This document shows, piece by piece, positions 15,541 to 24,196 of a stretch of DNA of 64,000 nt. Under the pieces are notes generated by a model, which saw only the letters and a list, made by a program, of their open reading frames with translations, searched no databases and was not told the origin of the DNA. The stretch is from Acetivibrio ethanolgignens (lineage in GTDB: Bacteria > Bacillota > Clostridia > Lachnospirales > Lachnospiraceae). Position numbers and translations under genes: made by a program. Position 1 is the stretch's first letter, and each line of letters begins with the position of its first letter. The stretch spans positions 9,648 to 73,647 of the forward strand of contig NZ_LNAM01000186.1 of the NCBI RefSeq assembly GCF_001461035.1, in the 5' to 3' direction.

Positions 15541-16245
15541 ATGACAAAAAGGATGGAAGACTATATCCCTGAACTAAATAAAATGCCGTTATTTTCTGGA
15601 ATTAAGGAAGATGATATAGTTAACGTACTAAGCTGCCTGGGGGCATTTAGAAAAGAGTATAAAAAAAGGGAATACATTATTCTCTGTGATGATGATGTAC
15701 ATTCGGTGGGAGTTATTCTCCATGGAAAGGTGCAGATGCTCCGGGAAGATATGTGGGGTAATAAGTCAATTTTAACCAGTATGATTACGGGTGAGCTGTT
15801 TGGAGAAACTTTTGCCTGTGGGAGCCTGTTGCGTTCTACGGTTTCCTTTTTGGCGGTGGAAGAAACAAGAGTCCTTTTTCTGCCCTTTGAAAAAATGATG
15901 AAATCCTGCACTATGTCCTGCATTTTTCATCATAGGCTGATAGAAAATATGGTTACTTTAATTGCAGATAAAAATGTACAGCTCATGGAAAAAATAGATA
16001 TTATTTCTAAAAATTCCTTGCGGGAAAAGATATTGGCATATCTGCTTTTTCAAGAGGAGCATCAGCAAAGTCCTTATATAGAAAGTCCTCTTGGAAGAGT
16101 GCAACTGGCAGAATACCTCCACGCAGATAGAAGTGCCCTCACAAGAGAGTTGAATTTAATGAAAAAGGATGGACTGATTGATTTTGAAAAAAATTCCTTC
16201 CGGATTACAGGGAAATTGGACAGGCCTTCTACTTGCGGTAAATAA
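15541..16245 (+). CDS. Crp/Fnr-family transcriptional regulator (divergent type)
   Basis: A 234-residue protein with an N-terminal effector domain (PLFSGIKEDDI, VHSVGVILHGKVQML, GELFGETFACG) and a C-terminal winged helix (VQLAEYLHADRSALTRELNLMKKDGLI). The recognition helix lacks the Arg-Glu pair that reads GTGA, so a different operator is expected, and the TGTTGCA palindrome upstream is the obvious candidate. Such regulators in anaerobes often answer to metals, haem, CO or redox signals. Control of the divergent ABC importer and of itself is inferred from position. An AGGTAAAAAGGA site precedes the ATG. Confidence 0.85.
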   Translation: MTKRMEDYIPELNKMPLFSGIKEDDIVNVLSCLGAFRKEYKKREYIILCDDDVHSVGVILHGKVQMLREDMWGNKSILTSMITGELFGETFACGSLLRSTVSFLAVEETRVLFLPFEKMMKSCTMSCIFHHRLIENMVTLIADKNVQLMEKIDIISKNSLREKILAYLLFQEEHQQSPYIESPLGRVQLAEYLHADRSALTRELNLMKKDGLIDFEKNSFRITGKLDRPSTCGK

Positions 16246-16288
16246 TAGAGAGATTTCTATAAAACTTTATAGAAATCTCTCTATTATT
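16241..16288. terminator. Bidirectional terminator between the Crp-type gene and prs
   Basis: A perfect 23-bp inverted repeat (16241-16263 and 16266-16288) with A/T-rich ends works in both directions. The stop codons of both convergent genes lie inside the stem. Confidence 0.85.
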
Positions 16289-17460
16289 TAAATCTGCTTA
16301 TACTCCTTCAAAATCTTCTGAATTCTCTCTGTTGGGCTTAACAGGCTGGAAATAGAAGAGTCGTGGTTCAGGGTATCAATCATAAGGGCAATATATTTGC
16401 TCATATCAGCAGATATATACCATTCTCTCTTTAAAAGCTCTTCTGGCTGATATACCAGGTTAGTGGTCAGTACACAGTGGATTAGCCCCTCCTCGTAAGC
16501 CTGATCAAACTTCTCCAGGCCGTTGGTAAACAGACCAAAGGTAGAAGCAACAAAGATACGGCCGGCCTTTCTCTTTTTCAACTCGCGGGCTACATCCAGC
16601 ATACTTTCACCGGAAGAAATCATATCATCAATAACAAGCATATCCTTACCTTCTACATTGTCACCCAGAAATTCATGGGCAACGATAGGATTACGACCAT
16701 TTACAATATGAGCATAGTCACGGCGTTTGTAGAACATACCCATATCAATACCAAGGATATTTGCATAGTAGATAGCTCTGCTCATAGCCCCCTCATCCGG
16801 GCTGATAACCATCATTTTGTCAGCCTTGAACTGTATATCAGGTACATTTTTAAGCAATGCCTTGATAAACTGATAAGTAGGCTGAACCGTTTCAAAGCCT
16901 TTTAAAGGAATAGCATTCTGGACTCTTGGGTCATGGGCGTCAAAGGTGATAATGTTATCTACACCCATAGAGGTCAGCTCCTGTAAAGCGAGGGCACAGT
17001 CCAGGGACTCTCTGCCGCTCCTCTTGTGCTGGCGGCTCTCATACAGGAAAGGCATGATAACGGTAATACGATGTGCCTTTCCTCCTACTGCGGCAATGAC
17101 TCTTTTTAAATCCTGGTAGTGGTCATCCGGCGACATATGATTTGTCTGACCGCATACGGTATAGGTCAGGCTGTGGTTACAGACATCTAAAAGGAAGTAC
17201 AGATCTGCTCCACGAACCGATTGTCGGATAGTACCCTTTGCCTCACCAGAGCCAAATCTTGGACATTTGGCATCGATAAGATAGGTATCCCTCTGGTAGC
17301 CGGCAAAAGAAATCGTGCTTTTATGCTCGCTTTCCTTAGAACGACGCCATTCAACGATATAATCGTCTACCTTTTTTCCCAGAGACTTGCTGCTTTCGAG
17401 GGCAACAATACCTAGCTTTCCAACAGGGATTGTTTCGATTTGCTTGTCTTGTGCTGACAT
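16288..17460 (-). CDS. prs: Ribose-phosphate pyrophosphokinase, long clostridial form
   Basis: A 390-residue PRPP synthetase, making PRPP from ribose 5-phosphate and ATP for purine, pyrimidine, His, Trp and NAD synthesis. The PRPP-binding loop is MLVIDDMISSGESM, and the metal-binding region reads ITFDAHDPRVQN. It is about 70 residues longer than the usual 310-320-residue enzyme, with an N-terminal extension and a divergent SGEAKGTIRQSVRGADLY loop in place of the common DGE motif. This form is common in Lachnospiraceae as far as I know. GGAGG lies before the ATG. Confidence 0.88.
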   Translation of the reverse strand: MSAQDKQIETIPVGKLGIVALESSKSLGKKVDDYIVEWRRSKESEHKSTISFAGYQRDTYLIDAKCPRFGSGEAKGTIRQSVRGADLYFLLDVCNHSLTYTVCGQTNHMSPDDHYQDLKRVIAAVGGKAHRITVIMPFLYESRQHKRSGRESLDCALALQELTSMGVDNIITFDAHDPRVQNAIPLKGFETVQPTYQFIKALLKNVPDIQFKADKMMVISPDEGAMSRAIYYANILGIDMGMFYKRRDYAHIVNGRNPIVAHEFLGDNVEGKDMLVIDDMISSGESMLDVARELKKRKAGRIFVASTFGLFTNGLEKFDQAYEEGLIHCVLTTNLVYQPEELLKREWYISADMSKYIALMIDTLNHDSSISSLLSPTERIQKILKEYKQI

Positions 17461-17521
17461 ATTTGATTTCCTCCATAAAGTATATAAAAGTTAATAATGT
17501 ACAAAGCCATGTTCATTTATA

Positions 17522-18532
17522 TCATTTTCGACCCATTTCGTCAAGGAAAATCGCCTTTTTTAGACGAATATCTGTGCCGGTAAGCTTCAAAAGGCGATAG
17601 CTGCTTAGGATTCGGGAGAAAACCCGCTCACTGTAAAGACGGTTTAAGTCATCCAGGGAAAGGTTAGTCGATATAATTGTAGCCTTCTGCTTTAAAAGCC
17701 GTTCATTGACACAGAGGTAGAGCTGTGAAGCCAAAAAACTGTTGGTAGACTCCGTACCCAGGTCATCAATAATTAAAAGGTCAGAGTCCAGAATATAGTG
17801 TACCTTTTCTTCAATAGAAGAGTATTCCTCAGGGCTTCGGTTAAATTTGTATTTTTCCAGAATATCAAAAAGCTGGAAGGCGGTCAGATAAACAACAGTG
17901 TGTGCTTGGTCCAAAAGCTCCTTTGCAATACAGTTACAAAGAAAGGTTTTGCCGACACCGGTATTGCCATAAAGTAAAAGTCCGTCCTTTTTTTTGTCGA
18001 AATTACGGATAAAGTCATGACATTCATTTAAAACCCGGAGAATATTGTCGCGGGGGGTAAGACCGGTGCTTTCCTCTATCCGGTCATCAGGATAATAGTC
18101 AGTTTGAAAGGTGGAAAAATTCTCTTCTGTAAGAATGGAGCTTAGGTTGGACTGGGAGTATAAAAAATTAACAATGGTCTGTTTCAGACAATGACATTTT
18201 TCATTGCCGATATAACCAGTATCCTGACAGTCCGGGCAGGTGTAGACCGGTTCCAGATAATCAGCAGGATAACCGTGGTTTTCTAAGAGCTGGGCTTTTT
18301 CACGGATTATGGATGCATTTTCACTGGCCAGCTTATCCATAGAAATAGTATTGCCCGAAAGAGACATTTTAGCATAGACAATGCTGTTAGAGGCCAGCTT
18401 TTCTTCGAGAATGGTATATTCAGGAAGGGTATCCTTTATTTCGTTATAGCGGAGTATGGCTTCATATCTGGCCTGAAGCCGCCGCTCCTCGTAATCATTC
18501 ATGATTTTGGTATAGGGAAGATTTTTAAGCAT
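17522..18532 (-). CDS. dnaC: DnaC/DnaI-type helicase loader ATPase
   Basis: A 336-residue AAA+ protein that loads the replicative helicase. It has an N-terminal helical part, a zinc-binding-like group (CPDCQDTGYIGNEKCHC) and an ATPase core with Walker A YGNTGVGKT and Walker B LLIIDDLGTE. The C-terminus holds the arginine-rich sensor region (SRILSSYRLLKLTGTDIR). It is co-oriented with, and 37 bp after, the DnaD-domain gene, the usual pairing in Firmicutes for helicase loading at the origin and during restart. Confidence 0.9.
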   Translation of the reverse strand: MLKNLPYTKIMNDYEERRLQARYEAILRYNEIKDTLPEYTILEEKLASNSIVYAKMSLSGNTISMDKLASENASIIREKAQLLENHGYPADYLEPVYTCPDCQDTGYIGNEKCHCLKQTIVNFLYSQSNLSSILTEENFSTFQTDYYPDDRIEESTGLTPRDNILRVLNECHDFIRNFDKKKDGLLLYGNTGVGKTFLCNCIAKELLDQAHTVVYLTAFQLFDILEKYKFNRSPEEYSSIEEKVHYILDSDLLIIDDLGTESTNSFLASQLYLCVNERLLKQKATIISTNLSLDDLNRLYSERVFSRILSSYRLLKLTGTDIRLKKAIFLDEMGRK

Positions 18533-18569
18533 ATGTGTACCCCTTTCTTAGCTGTAGTTTAAGAGCCTG

Positions 18570-19607
18570 TCAGGCTTTACGCTGACGGCGTAAAAGCTCC
18601 TTTTCCATGTTGGAATAATCCTCTTGGGAGTAGCTTCGCTGAGGAAAAGCATTAAACCGGTTAGGAGCTTTTGGCTGTGTCTCTGGCGGAGCCAGCCTAC
18701 TGATCCGGGAGGCATTAAATTCACTGTCAAGCTTCTTAATATCCTCAAGACTTTTGACCTCTTTTTTATACCAGTTGTTAAGAATCCGGTCGGTGTATTT
18801 AAAATCCGGCTTCTGGGTATTTAACAGAGTACGGTTGCAGGCCTCAGTAATAATTTCTATCGAAAAACCAAGACCGGAGGTCCAACTGTCAATATAGCGA
18901 CGTTCTGCAGCTCCAGGCATACGGTTCAGTCCGAAGGCTTTTGTAACAGCAGAATAGCTGCTGTTGTACTGAATAGAAGCATTTTCTGCCTCCTCTACGG
19001 TGCTGATGCCCTGCTCGGCCCAGGAAATAGCTACGGCCTCTATGTAGGAGGAGCTTTTCTTTCCTTTGGAAATACAGTGCTCGTATAAATAGAAAATAAG
19101 CTCTGCACTAAAATGCAGGGAATCATACAGGTAAAGAATCAGCTGTAGATCCTTTGGGCGAAGGGGCCGGGATAAATAGTTCTCAATAATGGTAATAATC
19201 CATTTAACCTCATCATCATTGGAAAGGACAGCAATCTGCTCTGTAGTATAAACCGGACGCTCCGGAAGCAAAGAGACGGAAAGGGGTTTAGCCTCTTCCA
19301 TTGCTGGTCTTACTGGTGTCAGCAGGGAAATAGAAGACACAGAGCCGTCAGAGCTTGTCTGCAGCTTTAAAAGCTTTACCTTTTCCCAGTATTTCAATGC
19401 CCGAAGAATATCCTTTTCTGTCTCCTCAAGCTGGTCTGCCAGATAGGAAATGGACAAAGTCTCCGGGGTCTGGTACATGCATCGAAGCAGGTAAAGGTAA
19501 ACCTTAACAAAGCTGCCGTTTGCTGCTGGCATATAGTAGTCAATAAATGTATTGGAAACAGAAGTAGCTGAGAAGCTTTCTTCTGCACATAAAGTTAAGT
19601 TTTTCAT
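18570..19607 (-). CDS. DnaD-domain replication initiation protein
   Basis: A 345-residue protein with an N-terminal winged-helix part (residues about 15-90) and two DnaD/DnaB-type C-terminal domains. The YIDSWTSGLGFSIEIITEAC and ILNNWYKKEVKSLEDI segments show the characteristic YxxxIxxxW-like motif. In Firmicutes such proteins remodel DNA with DnaA and recruit the helicase loader. Transcribed with dnaC. Start ATG at 19607 is preceded by AGGAG. The upstream region carries a cluster of DnaA boxes, suggesting that DnaA may act on this operon. Confidence 0.88.
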   Translation of the reverse strand: MKNLTLCAEESFSATSVSNTFIDYYMPAANGSFVKVYLYLLRCMYQTPETLSISYLADQLEETEKDILRALKYWEKVKLLKLQTSSDGSVSSISLLTPVRPAMEEAKPLSVSLLPERPVYTTEQIAVLSNDDEVKWIITIIENYLSRPLRPKDLQLILYLYDSLHFSAELIFYLYEHCISKGKKSSSYIEAVAISWAEQGISTVEEAENASIQYNSSYSAVTKAFGLNRMPGAAERRYIDSWTSGLGFSIEIITEACNRTLLNTQKPDFKYTDRILNNWYKKEVKSLEDIKKLDSEFNASRISRLAPPETQPKAPNRFNAFPQRSYSQEDYSNMEKELLRRQRKA

Positions 19608-19661
19608 AAAAATCGCTCCTGTTTATAATATGATAAAAGGTTTTTTGAACCTGTGCATCTT

Positions 19662-19689
19662 AGTATAACACAGAAAAAAACTCTTGAAA
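19662..19689 (-). promoter_or_regulatory. Putative promoter of the dnaD-dnaC operon
   Basis: On the minus strand TTTCAA (19684-19689), 16 bp, and TATACT (19662-19667) precede the dnaD start by about 55 bp. The -35 is weak. Confidence 0.5.
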
Positions 19690-19714
19690 ATAGACGATTT
19701 TTTGCAGAAATTCA

Positions 19715-19852
19715 GGTGGATAAAAAAGTGGATAATGTGAATTCTGTGGATAAAAATACGGGGCTTTGATAAATAAGGGAAAAGTTATTAGCAAAAAATC
19801 CACACCCAAATTATCGACAAAATGTTGATAAGGGTGTGGATAATGTGGATAA
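19715..19852. promoter_or_regulatory. Cluster of DnaA boxes between dnaD and murC
   Basis: Within 138 bp there are three perfect TGTGGATAA nonamers (19745-19753, 19835-19843, 19844-19852). Four more differ at one base: 19715-19723, 19727-19735, TTATCGACA at 19811-19819 in opposite orientation, and TGTTGATAA at 19823-19831. The last two perfect boxes are back to back and end exactly at the murC stop codon. The set lies upstream of the dnaD promoter. It could regulate the operon, titrate DnaA or act as a replication control site. Confidence 0.75.
19793..19841 (-). terminator. Terminator of murC, built from DnaA-box-like arms
   Basis: Read on the minus strand, ATCCACACCC (complement of 19832-19841) pairs with GGGTGTGGAT (complement of 19798-19807), with a smaller TTATCAACA/TGTCGATAA stem inside, followed by TTTTTT (19793-19798). 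The hairpin arms overlap the DnaA boxes. Confidence 0.75.
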
Positions 19853-21232
19853 CTATAATCCAAGCAGGTCTTCTCCCACAGATACAATGTTTCCGGCACC
19901 CATAGTTATCAACAGATCACCGTTGGAGCAATTTTCTAATAAAAAATCTTCAATTTCATCAAAGGACGGAAAATACCATACATTTTTTCCTAAATCTTGA
20001 AGTTCTTTTTGTAAATCTCTGGAAGAAATCTCGTCGGTATCAACCTCTCTGGCAGAATAGATATCTGCAAGAACAATTTTATCAGCCAGAGAAAGGGCCT
20101 GGGCAAAATCCTTTAAGAAAGCTTTGGTACGAGAATAGGTATGTGGCTGGAATACGCACCAGACCGGCTTATTCAGACGTTTGGCTGCTGTCAGGGTAGC
20201 TTTGATTTCTGTTGGATGGTGGGCATAGTCGTCTATGACAGTAATTCCCTTTAAATCACCCTTATACTGGAACCGCCGGTCAGTACCGCCAAAGGTAGCG
20301 AGGCCTTCCTTAATGTGCTCCATATCAATATGGAGAGAAAGGGCAATGCCAATCGCAGCAAGGGCATTGGATATATTGTGGGTACCGACAACGTGGAGGG
20401 CTACCCGGCCAAGCTCTGCACCATTATAAATGACGTCAAAGCTTCCATGGCCATTTTCATCATAAGAAATGTTGGCTGCAAAAAGATTGCAGGTGCTGTC
20501 AGCCAGGCTGTAAGTGAGATATGGACAGGCAAGGCCTTTTGTGATTTCTGTATAATTTTCAATATCGCCATTAATGACAAGGACACCGTTTTCCGGAAGC
20601 AGGTGAGCAAATTGCAGGAAAGAATGCCGGATATCATTGAGATCCTTAAAAAAATCAAGATGCTCTGCTTCAATATTTAAAATAACTCCCATTGTCGGGT
20701 TAAATTTCAAAAAGCTGTTGGTGTATTCGCAGGCTTCGGTCAGGAAGTTACCGGATTTTCCAATTCGGATATTTCCATGAAGAGCTTTTAAAATACCTCC
20801 GACAGATATGGTCGGATCCAGGTCTCCTGCCAGAAGAATATGGGAAAGCATAGAAGTCGTTGTGGTTTTCCCATGGGTACCGGCTACGGCAATGGCTGTT
20901 TCATAATTTTTCATGATCTGCCCAACCATTTCGGCACGCTCCAGCATTGGAATACCATCTGCCATGGCCTTGGAAAATTCTGGGTTATTCGGATGGATCG
21001 CTGCAGTGTACACAACGAAATCAATATCCGGAGTAATATTAGCAGCAGCCTGTTCATATACTATACGGATGCCAAGCTCCTCCAAATGTTCAGTAATGAG
21101 GCTTTCTGTGTTATCGGAGCCAGAAACGGTAAATCCGGCACTATGTAATAATTCTGCAAAGCCGCTCATACTGATGCCGCCAATGCCGATAAAATGAACA
21201 TGACATGGATGGGTAAAATCAATTTTATACAT
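19853..21232 (-). CDS. murC: UDP-N-acetylmuramate--L-alanine ligase MurC
   Basis: A 459-residue Mur ligase that adds L-Ala to UDP-MurNAc in the cytoplasm. It has the N-terminal substrate-binding fold (HFIGIGGISMSGFAELL), the ATP loop GTHGKTTTTSML, and the C-terminal motifs DDYAHHPTEIKATL and QPHTYSRT. Start ATG at 21232 lies 6 bp after AGGAAGTG; an in-frame GTG at 21241 overlaps that site. Its neighbour dnaD is separated by the DnaA-box region and the murC terminator. Confidence 0.95.
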   Translation of the reverse strand: MYKIDFTHPCHVHFIGIGGISMSGFAELLHSAGFTVSGSDNTESLITEHLEELGIRIVYEQAAANITPDIDFVVYTAAIHPNNPEFSKAMADGIPMLERAEMVGQIMKNYETAIAVAGTHGKTTTTSMLSHILLAGDLDPTISVGGILKALHGNIRIGKSGNFLTEACEYTNSFLKFNPTMGVILNIEAEHLDFFKDLNDIRHSFLQFAHLLPENGVLVINGDIENYTEITKGLACPYLTYSLADSTCNLFAANISYDENGHGSFDVIYNGAELGRVALHVVGTHNISNALAAIGIALSLHIDMEHIKEGLATFGGTDRRFQYKGDLKGITVIDDYAHHPTEIKATLTAAKRLNKPVWCVFQPHTYSRTKAFLKDFAQALSLADKIVLADIYSAREVDTDEISSRDLQKELQDLGKNVWYFPSFDEIEDFLLENCSNGDLLITMGAGNIVSVGEDLLGL

Positions 21233-21445
21233 AAAGAGCACTTCCTATTCTTTGTTTTATACTGTTATTATACCCGTTTTTGCAAGAAAAACAAACAGAA
21301 AATTGGAATAGGACTAGAGAACTAAGGTTATTTGTTTAATTTGCCAAAAAAATCCATAAATAATATAAAAAATTTAGGAAAAATAATTCACTTTTTCAGA
21401 AAAGAATGGTATAATATTGATATTAAATTGACAAGAGGTGATTGT

Positions 21446-22720
21446 GTGATTAAAAAAGAAATGATCGCCATGCTTTTAGCAGGGGGACAAGGCTCCAGAT
21501 TAGGTGTACTGACAGCTAATATTGCAAAGCCTGCAGTAGCTTTTGGCGGCAAATACCGTATTATTGATTTTGCATTAAGTAATTGTATTAATTCGGGTGT
21601 AGATACCGTAGGTGTTCTGACCCAGTATCAGCCTCTCAGGCTGAATACCCATATTGGTATTGGAATCCCTTGGGATTTAGACCGCAATGTTGGAGGAGTT
21701 TCTATTCTTCCACCCTATGAAAAGAGTACAAACAGCCAGTGGTATACTGGAACGGCAAATGCTATTTTTCAGAATCTGGAGTATATGGAGTACTATAATC
21801 CGGAATATGTACTGATTCTGGGTGGTGACCACATCTACAAAATGGATTATGAGGTTATGCTTAAGTTCCATAAGGCAAATAAAGCAGATATCACGATAGC
21901 GACCATTCCGGTGCCAATGGAAGAAGCAAGCCGTTTTGGCGTTGTTATTACTGATGAGACGAAGAGAATTCAAGAGTTTGAAGAAAAGCCTCCGATACCA
22001 AGGAGTAATCTGGCTTCCATGGGTATCTATATTTTCTCCTGGCCAGTATTAAAAGAAGCACTAATCACCTTAAAGGAGCAGAAGGGCTGTGATTTTGGAA
22101 AACATATTATTCCATACTGCCATGAGCGTGGAGATCGCATTTTTGCGTATGAGTATAATGGCTACTGGAAGGACGTTGGAACCTTAGGATCTTACTGGGA
22201 ATCCAACATGGAGCTCATTGATCTGATTCCAGAGTTTAATCTTTATGAAGAATTCTGGAAGATTTATACGAAGAGTGACCAGATTCAGCCACAGTATATT
22301 TCTGCAAATGCAGTGATTGATAAGGCAATTATTGGCGAATCGGCAGAGATTTATGGTGAAGTACATAATTCTGTTATTGGTGCCGGTGTTTATATTGGTG
22401 AAGGTGCAGTAATAAGAGATTCTATTATTATGAACGGAGCACGGATTGGTGACAGAAGTGTGATTAATAAAGGTATTATTGCAGAGAAGGTAATTATTGG
22501 CAATGACTGCCAGATTGGTGTTGGTGAGGAAGCAGAAAATAAATGGAAGCCAGATATTTATGCTTTTGGACTGGCTACAATAGGTGAAGGCAGCGTTATA
22601 CCAGGCGGCATCAAAATTGGAAAGAATACGGCAATTTCTGGTGTAACAGAACCGGCAGATTATCCTGGTGGATGTCTGGTGAGCGGAGAATCAATAATAA
22701 AGGCAGGTGACATAAAATGA
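21446..22720 (+). CDS. glgC: Glucose-1-phosphate adenylyltransferase catalytic subunit GlgC
   Basis: A 424-residue ADP-glucose pyrophosphorylase, the committed step of glycogen synthesis. It has the nucleotidyltransferase motif [11 protein letters not shown], the glucose-1-phosphate site around FEEKP, and a C-terminal left-handed beta-helix of hexapeptide repeats. I chose GTG at 21446, which has AAGAGGTG five bases upstream; the open frame continues upstream to 21332 but that part is unlike GlgC. A TATAAT box lies at 21410-21415. The stop overlaps glgD by 4 bp. Confidence 0.93.
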   Translation: MIKKEMIAMLLAGGQGSRLGVLTANIAKPAVAFGGKYRIIDFALSNCINSGVDTVGVLTQYQPLRLNTHIGIGIPWDLDRNVGGVSILPPYEKSTNSQWYTGTANAIFQNLEYMEYYNPEYVLILGGDHIYKMDYEVMLKFHKANKADITIATIPVPMEEASRFGVVITDETKRIQEFEEKPPIPRSNLASMGIYIFSWPVLKEALITLKEQKGCDFGKHIIPYCHERGDRIFAYEYNGYWKDVGTLGSYWESNMELIDLIPEFNLYEEFWKIYTKSDQIQPQYISANAVIDKAIIGESAEIYGEVHNSVIGAGVYIGEGAVIRDSIIMNGARIGDRSVINKGIIAEKVIIGNDCQIGVGEEAENKWKPDIYAFGLATIGEGSVIPGGIKIGKNTAISGVTEPADYPGGCLVSGESIIKAGDIK

Positions 22721-23838
22721 GAGCATTAGGAATTGTTTTGGCTGGAGGAAACAGCAACAGGATGAAAGAGCTGTCCCATAAAAGGGCAACAGCAGCGATG
22801 CCGGTGGCAGGAGGCTTCCGTGCGATAGATTTTGTACTCAGCAACATGTCCAACTCTCATATTCAGAAGGTTGCTGTGCTGACCCAGTATAATGCAAAGT
22901 CTTTAAATTTACATTTAAGTTCTTCTAAATGGTGGGATTTCGGACGTAAGCAGGGAGGTCTTTATCTGTTTACACCTACGATTACCCAGGACAATGGCTT
23001 CTGGTATAGAGGAACGGCGGATGCGATTGCACAGAATCTTGACTTTTTAAAAAGCAGTCATGAGCCATATGTAGTGATTGCTTCCGGTGACTGTGTTTAT
23101 AAGCTGGATTTTAATGAGGTATTGAGCTACCACATTGCTAAGAGGGCAGATGTCACCATCGTGACCAAACAGATTGGAAAGGATGAGGATGCTACTCGTT
23201 TTGGTACGATAAGAACCAATGCAGACGGAAGAGTCATTGAATTTGAAGAGAAGCCGGTAGAAACACAGGAAACAAAAGTTTCCACCGGAATTTATGTTAT
23301 CCGTAGACGCCAGCTGATAGAGATGATTGAACGCTCTATGGAAGAGGAGCGGTACGATTTTGTAAAGGACATTCTGATACGTTATAAAAATATAAAGAAA
23401 ATCTACGCTTATGATATGGAAAGCTACTGGAGCAATATTGCTACAGCGGAGTCCTATTTTAAGACAAATATGGATTTCTTAAATAAAGAAATCAGAGACT
23501 ACTTCTTTAATGAATACCCGAGTATTTACTCTAAGGTAGAAGATTTGCCGCCAGCAAAATATAATGCCGGAGCAAATGTAAAGAATAGTCTGGTAGCCAG
23601 TGGATGCATCATTAATGGAACCGTAGAGAACTCGGTATTATTTAAGGAAGTCTTTGTAGGAAATAACTCTACGATAAAGAACTCTATTATTTTAAATGAT
23701 GTATATATTGGAGACAATGTACATATTGAGAATTGCATCGTAGAAAGCCGGGGTACTCTTCGTGTCAATACAAATTATATCAATAATGAAGATGAGGTTA
23801 AGGTTATTGTAGAAAAGAACGAAAGATATGTTTTATAA
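22717..23838 (+). CDS. glgD: GlgD, regulatory or partner subunit of ADP-glucose pyrophosphorylase
   Basis: A 373-residue paralogue of GlgC. The nucleotide motif is altered to [17 protein letters not shown], with loss of catalytic residues seen in GlgC, as is usual for Firmicutes GlgD. The hexapeptide-repeat C-terminus is kept. GlgC and GlgD form a hetero-oligomer in which GlgD raises activity. Translational coupling to glgC by ATGA overlap fits a 1:1 complex. Confidence 0.92.
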   Translation: MRALGIVLAGGNSNRMKELSHKRATAAMPVAGGFRAIDFVLSNMSNSHIQKVAVLTQYNAKSLNLHLSSSKWWDFGRKQGGLYLFTPTITQDNGFWYRGTADAIAQNLDFLKSSHEPYVVIASGDCVYKLDFNEVLSYHIAKRADVTIVTKQIGKDEDATRFGTIRTNADGRVIEFEEKPVETQETKVSTGIYVIRRRQLIEMIERSMEEERYDFVKDILIRYKNIKKIYAYDMESYWSNIATAESYFKTNMDFLNKEIRDYFFNEYPSIYSKVEDLPPAKYNAGANVKNSLVASGCIINGTVENSVLFKEVFVGNNSTIKNSIILNDVYIGDNVHIENCIVESRGTLRVNTNYINNEDEVKVIVEKNERYVL

Positions 23839-23853
23839 ACAGGGGGATTTTCT

Positions 23854-24132
23854 ATGCAGATTACGGACGTGAGAGTAAGGAAAGTGACAAAAGTAGGAAA
23901 AATGAAAGCTATTGTTTCGATTACCTTGGATAACGAATTTGTTGTCCATGATATTAAGGTAATTGAAGGTGACCAGGGATTGTTTGTTGCCATGCCAAGC
24001 AGAAAGGCAGGGAATGGGGAATACCGGGATATTGCCCACCCAATTAATTCAGAAACCAGAGAGCGTGTGCAAAAGGCCATTCTGGAAAGCTATGAAAGGG
24101 CATTAGAGGAAACAGGCGAAGAAATTGCATAG
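23854..24132 (+). CDS. spoVG: Septation/sporulation regulator SpoVG
   Basis: A 92-residue protein beginning [11 protein letters not shown], with the conserved core [27 protein letters not shown] and [13 protein letters not shown] (shown only in part here). SpoVG is a nucleic-acid-binding regulator affecting septation and many other traits in Firmicutes. It is full length, follows glgD by 15 bp and ends before a clear terminator, so it is probably the last gene of the glg transcript. Confidence 0.95.
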   Translation: MQITDVRVRKVTKVGKMKAIVSITLDNEFVVHDIKVIEGDQGLFVAMPSRKAGNGEYRDIAHPINSETRERVQKAILESYERALEETGEEIA

Positions 24133-24143
24133 TAATTACTAAT

Positions 24144-24180
24144 AAAAAGATGCTGTCATTAAAGTGGCAGCATCTTTTTT
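24144..24180 (+). terminator. Terminator after spoVG
   Basis: AGATGCTGTC and GGCAGCATCT form a stem around ATTAAAGT, followed by TTTTTT at 24175-24180. The A-rich left flank lets it also act on the convergent flippase gene. Confidence 0.85.
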
Positions 24181-24196
24181 GCTGATAGAAAAGTTT

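Noticed and set aside
19608-19852. DnaA-box cluster as the chromosomal origin
   Set aside because: No dnaA, dnaN, recF or gyrB nearby and no clear AT-rich unwinding element of typical length. A regulatory or titration role fits better, although strand bias around it was not measured.
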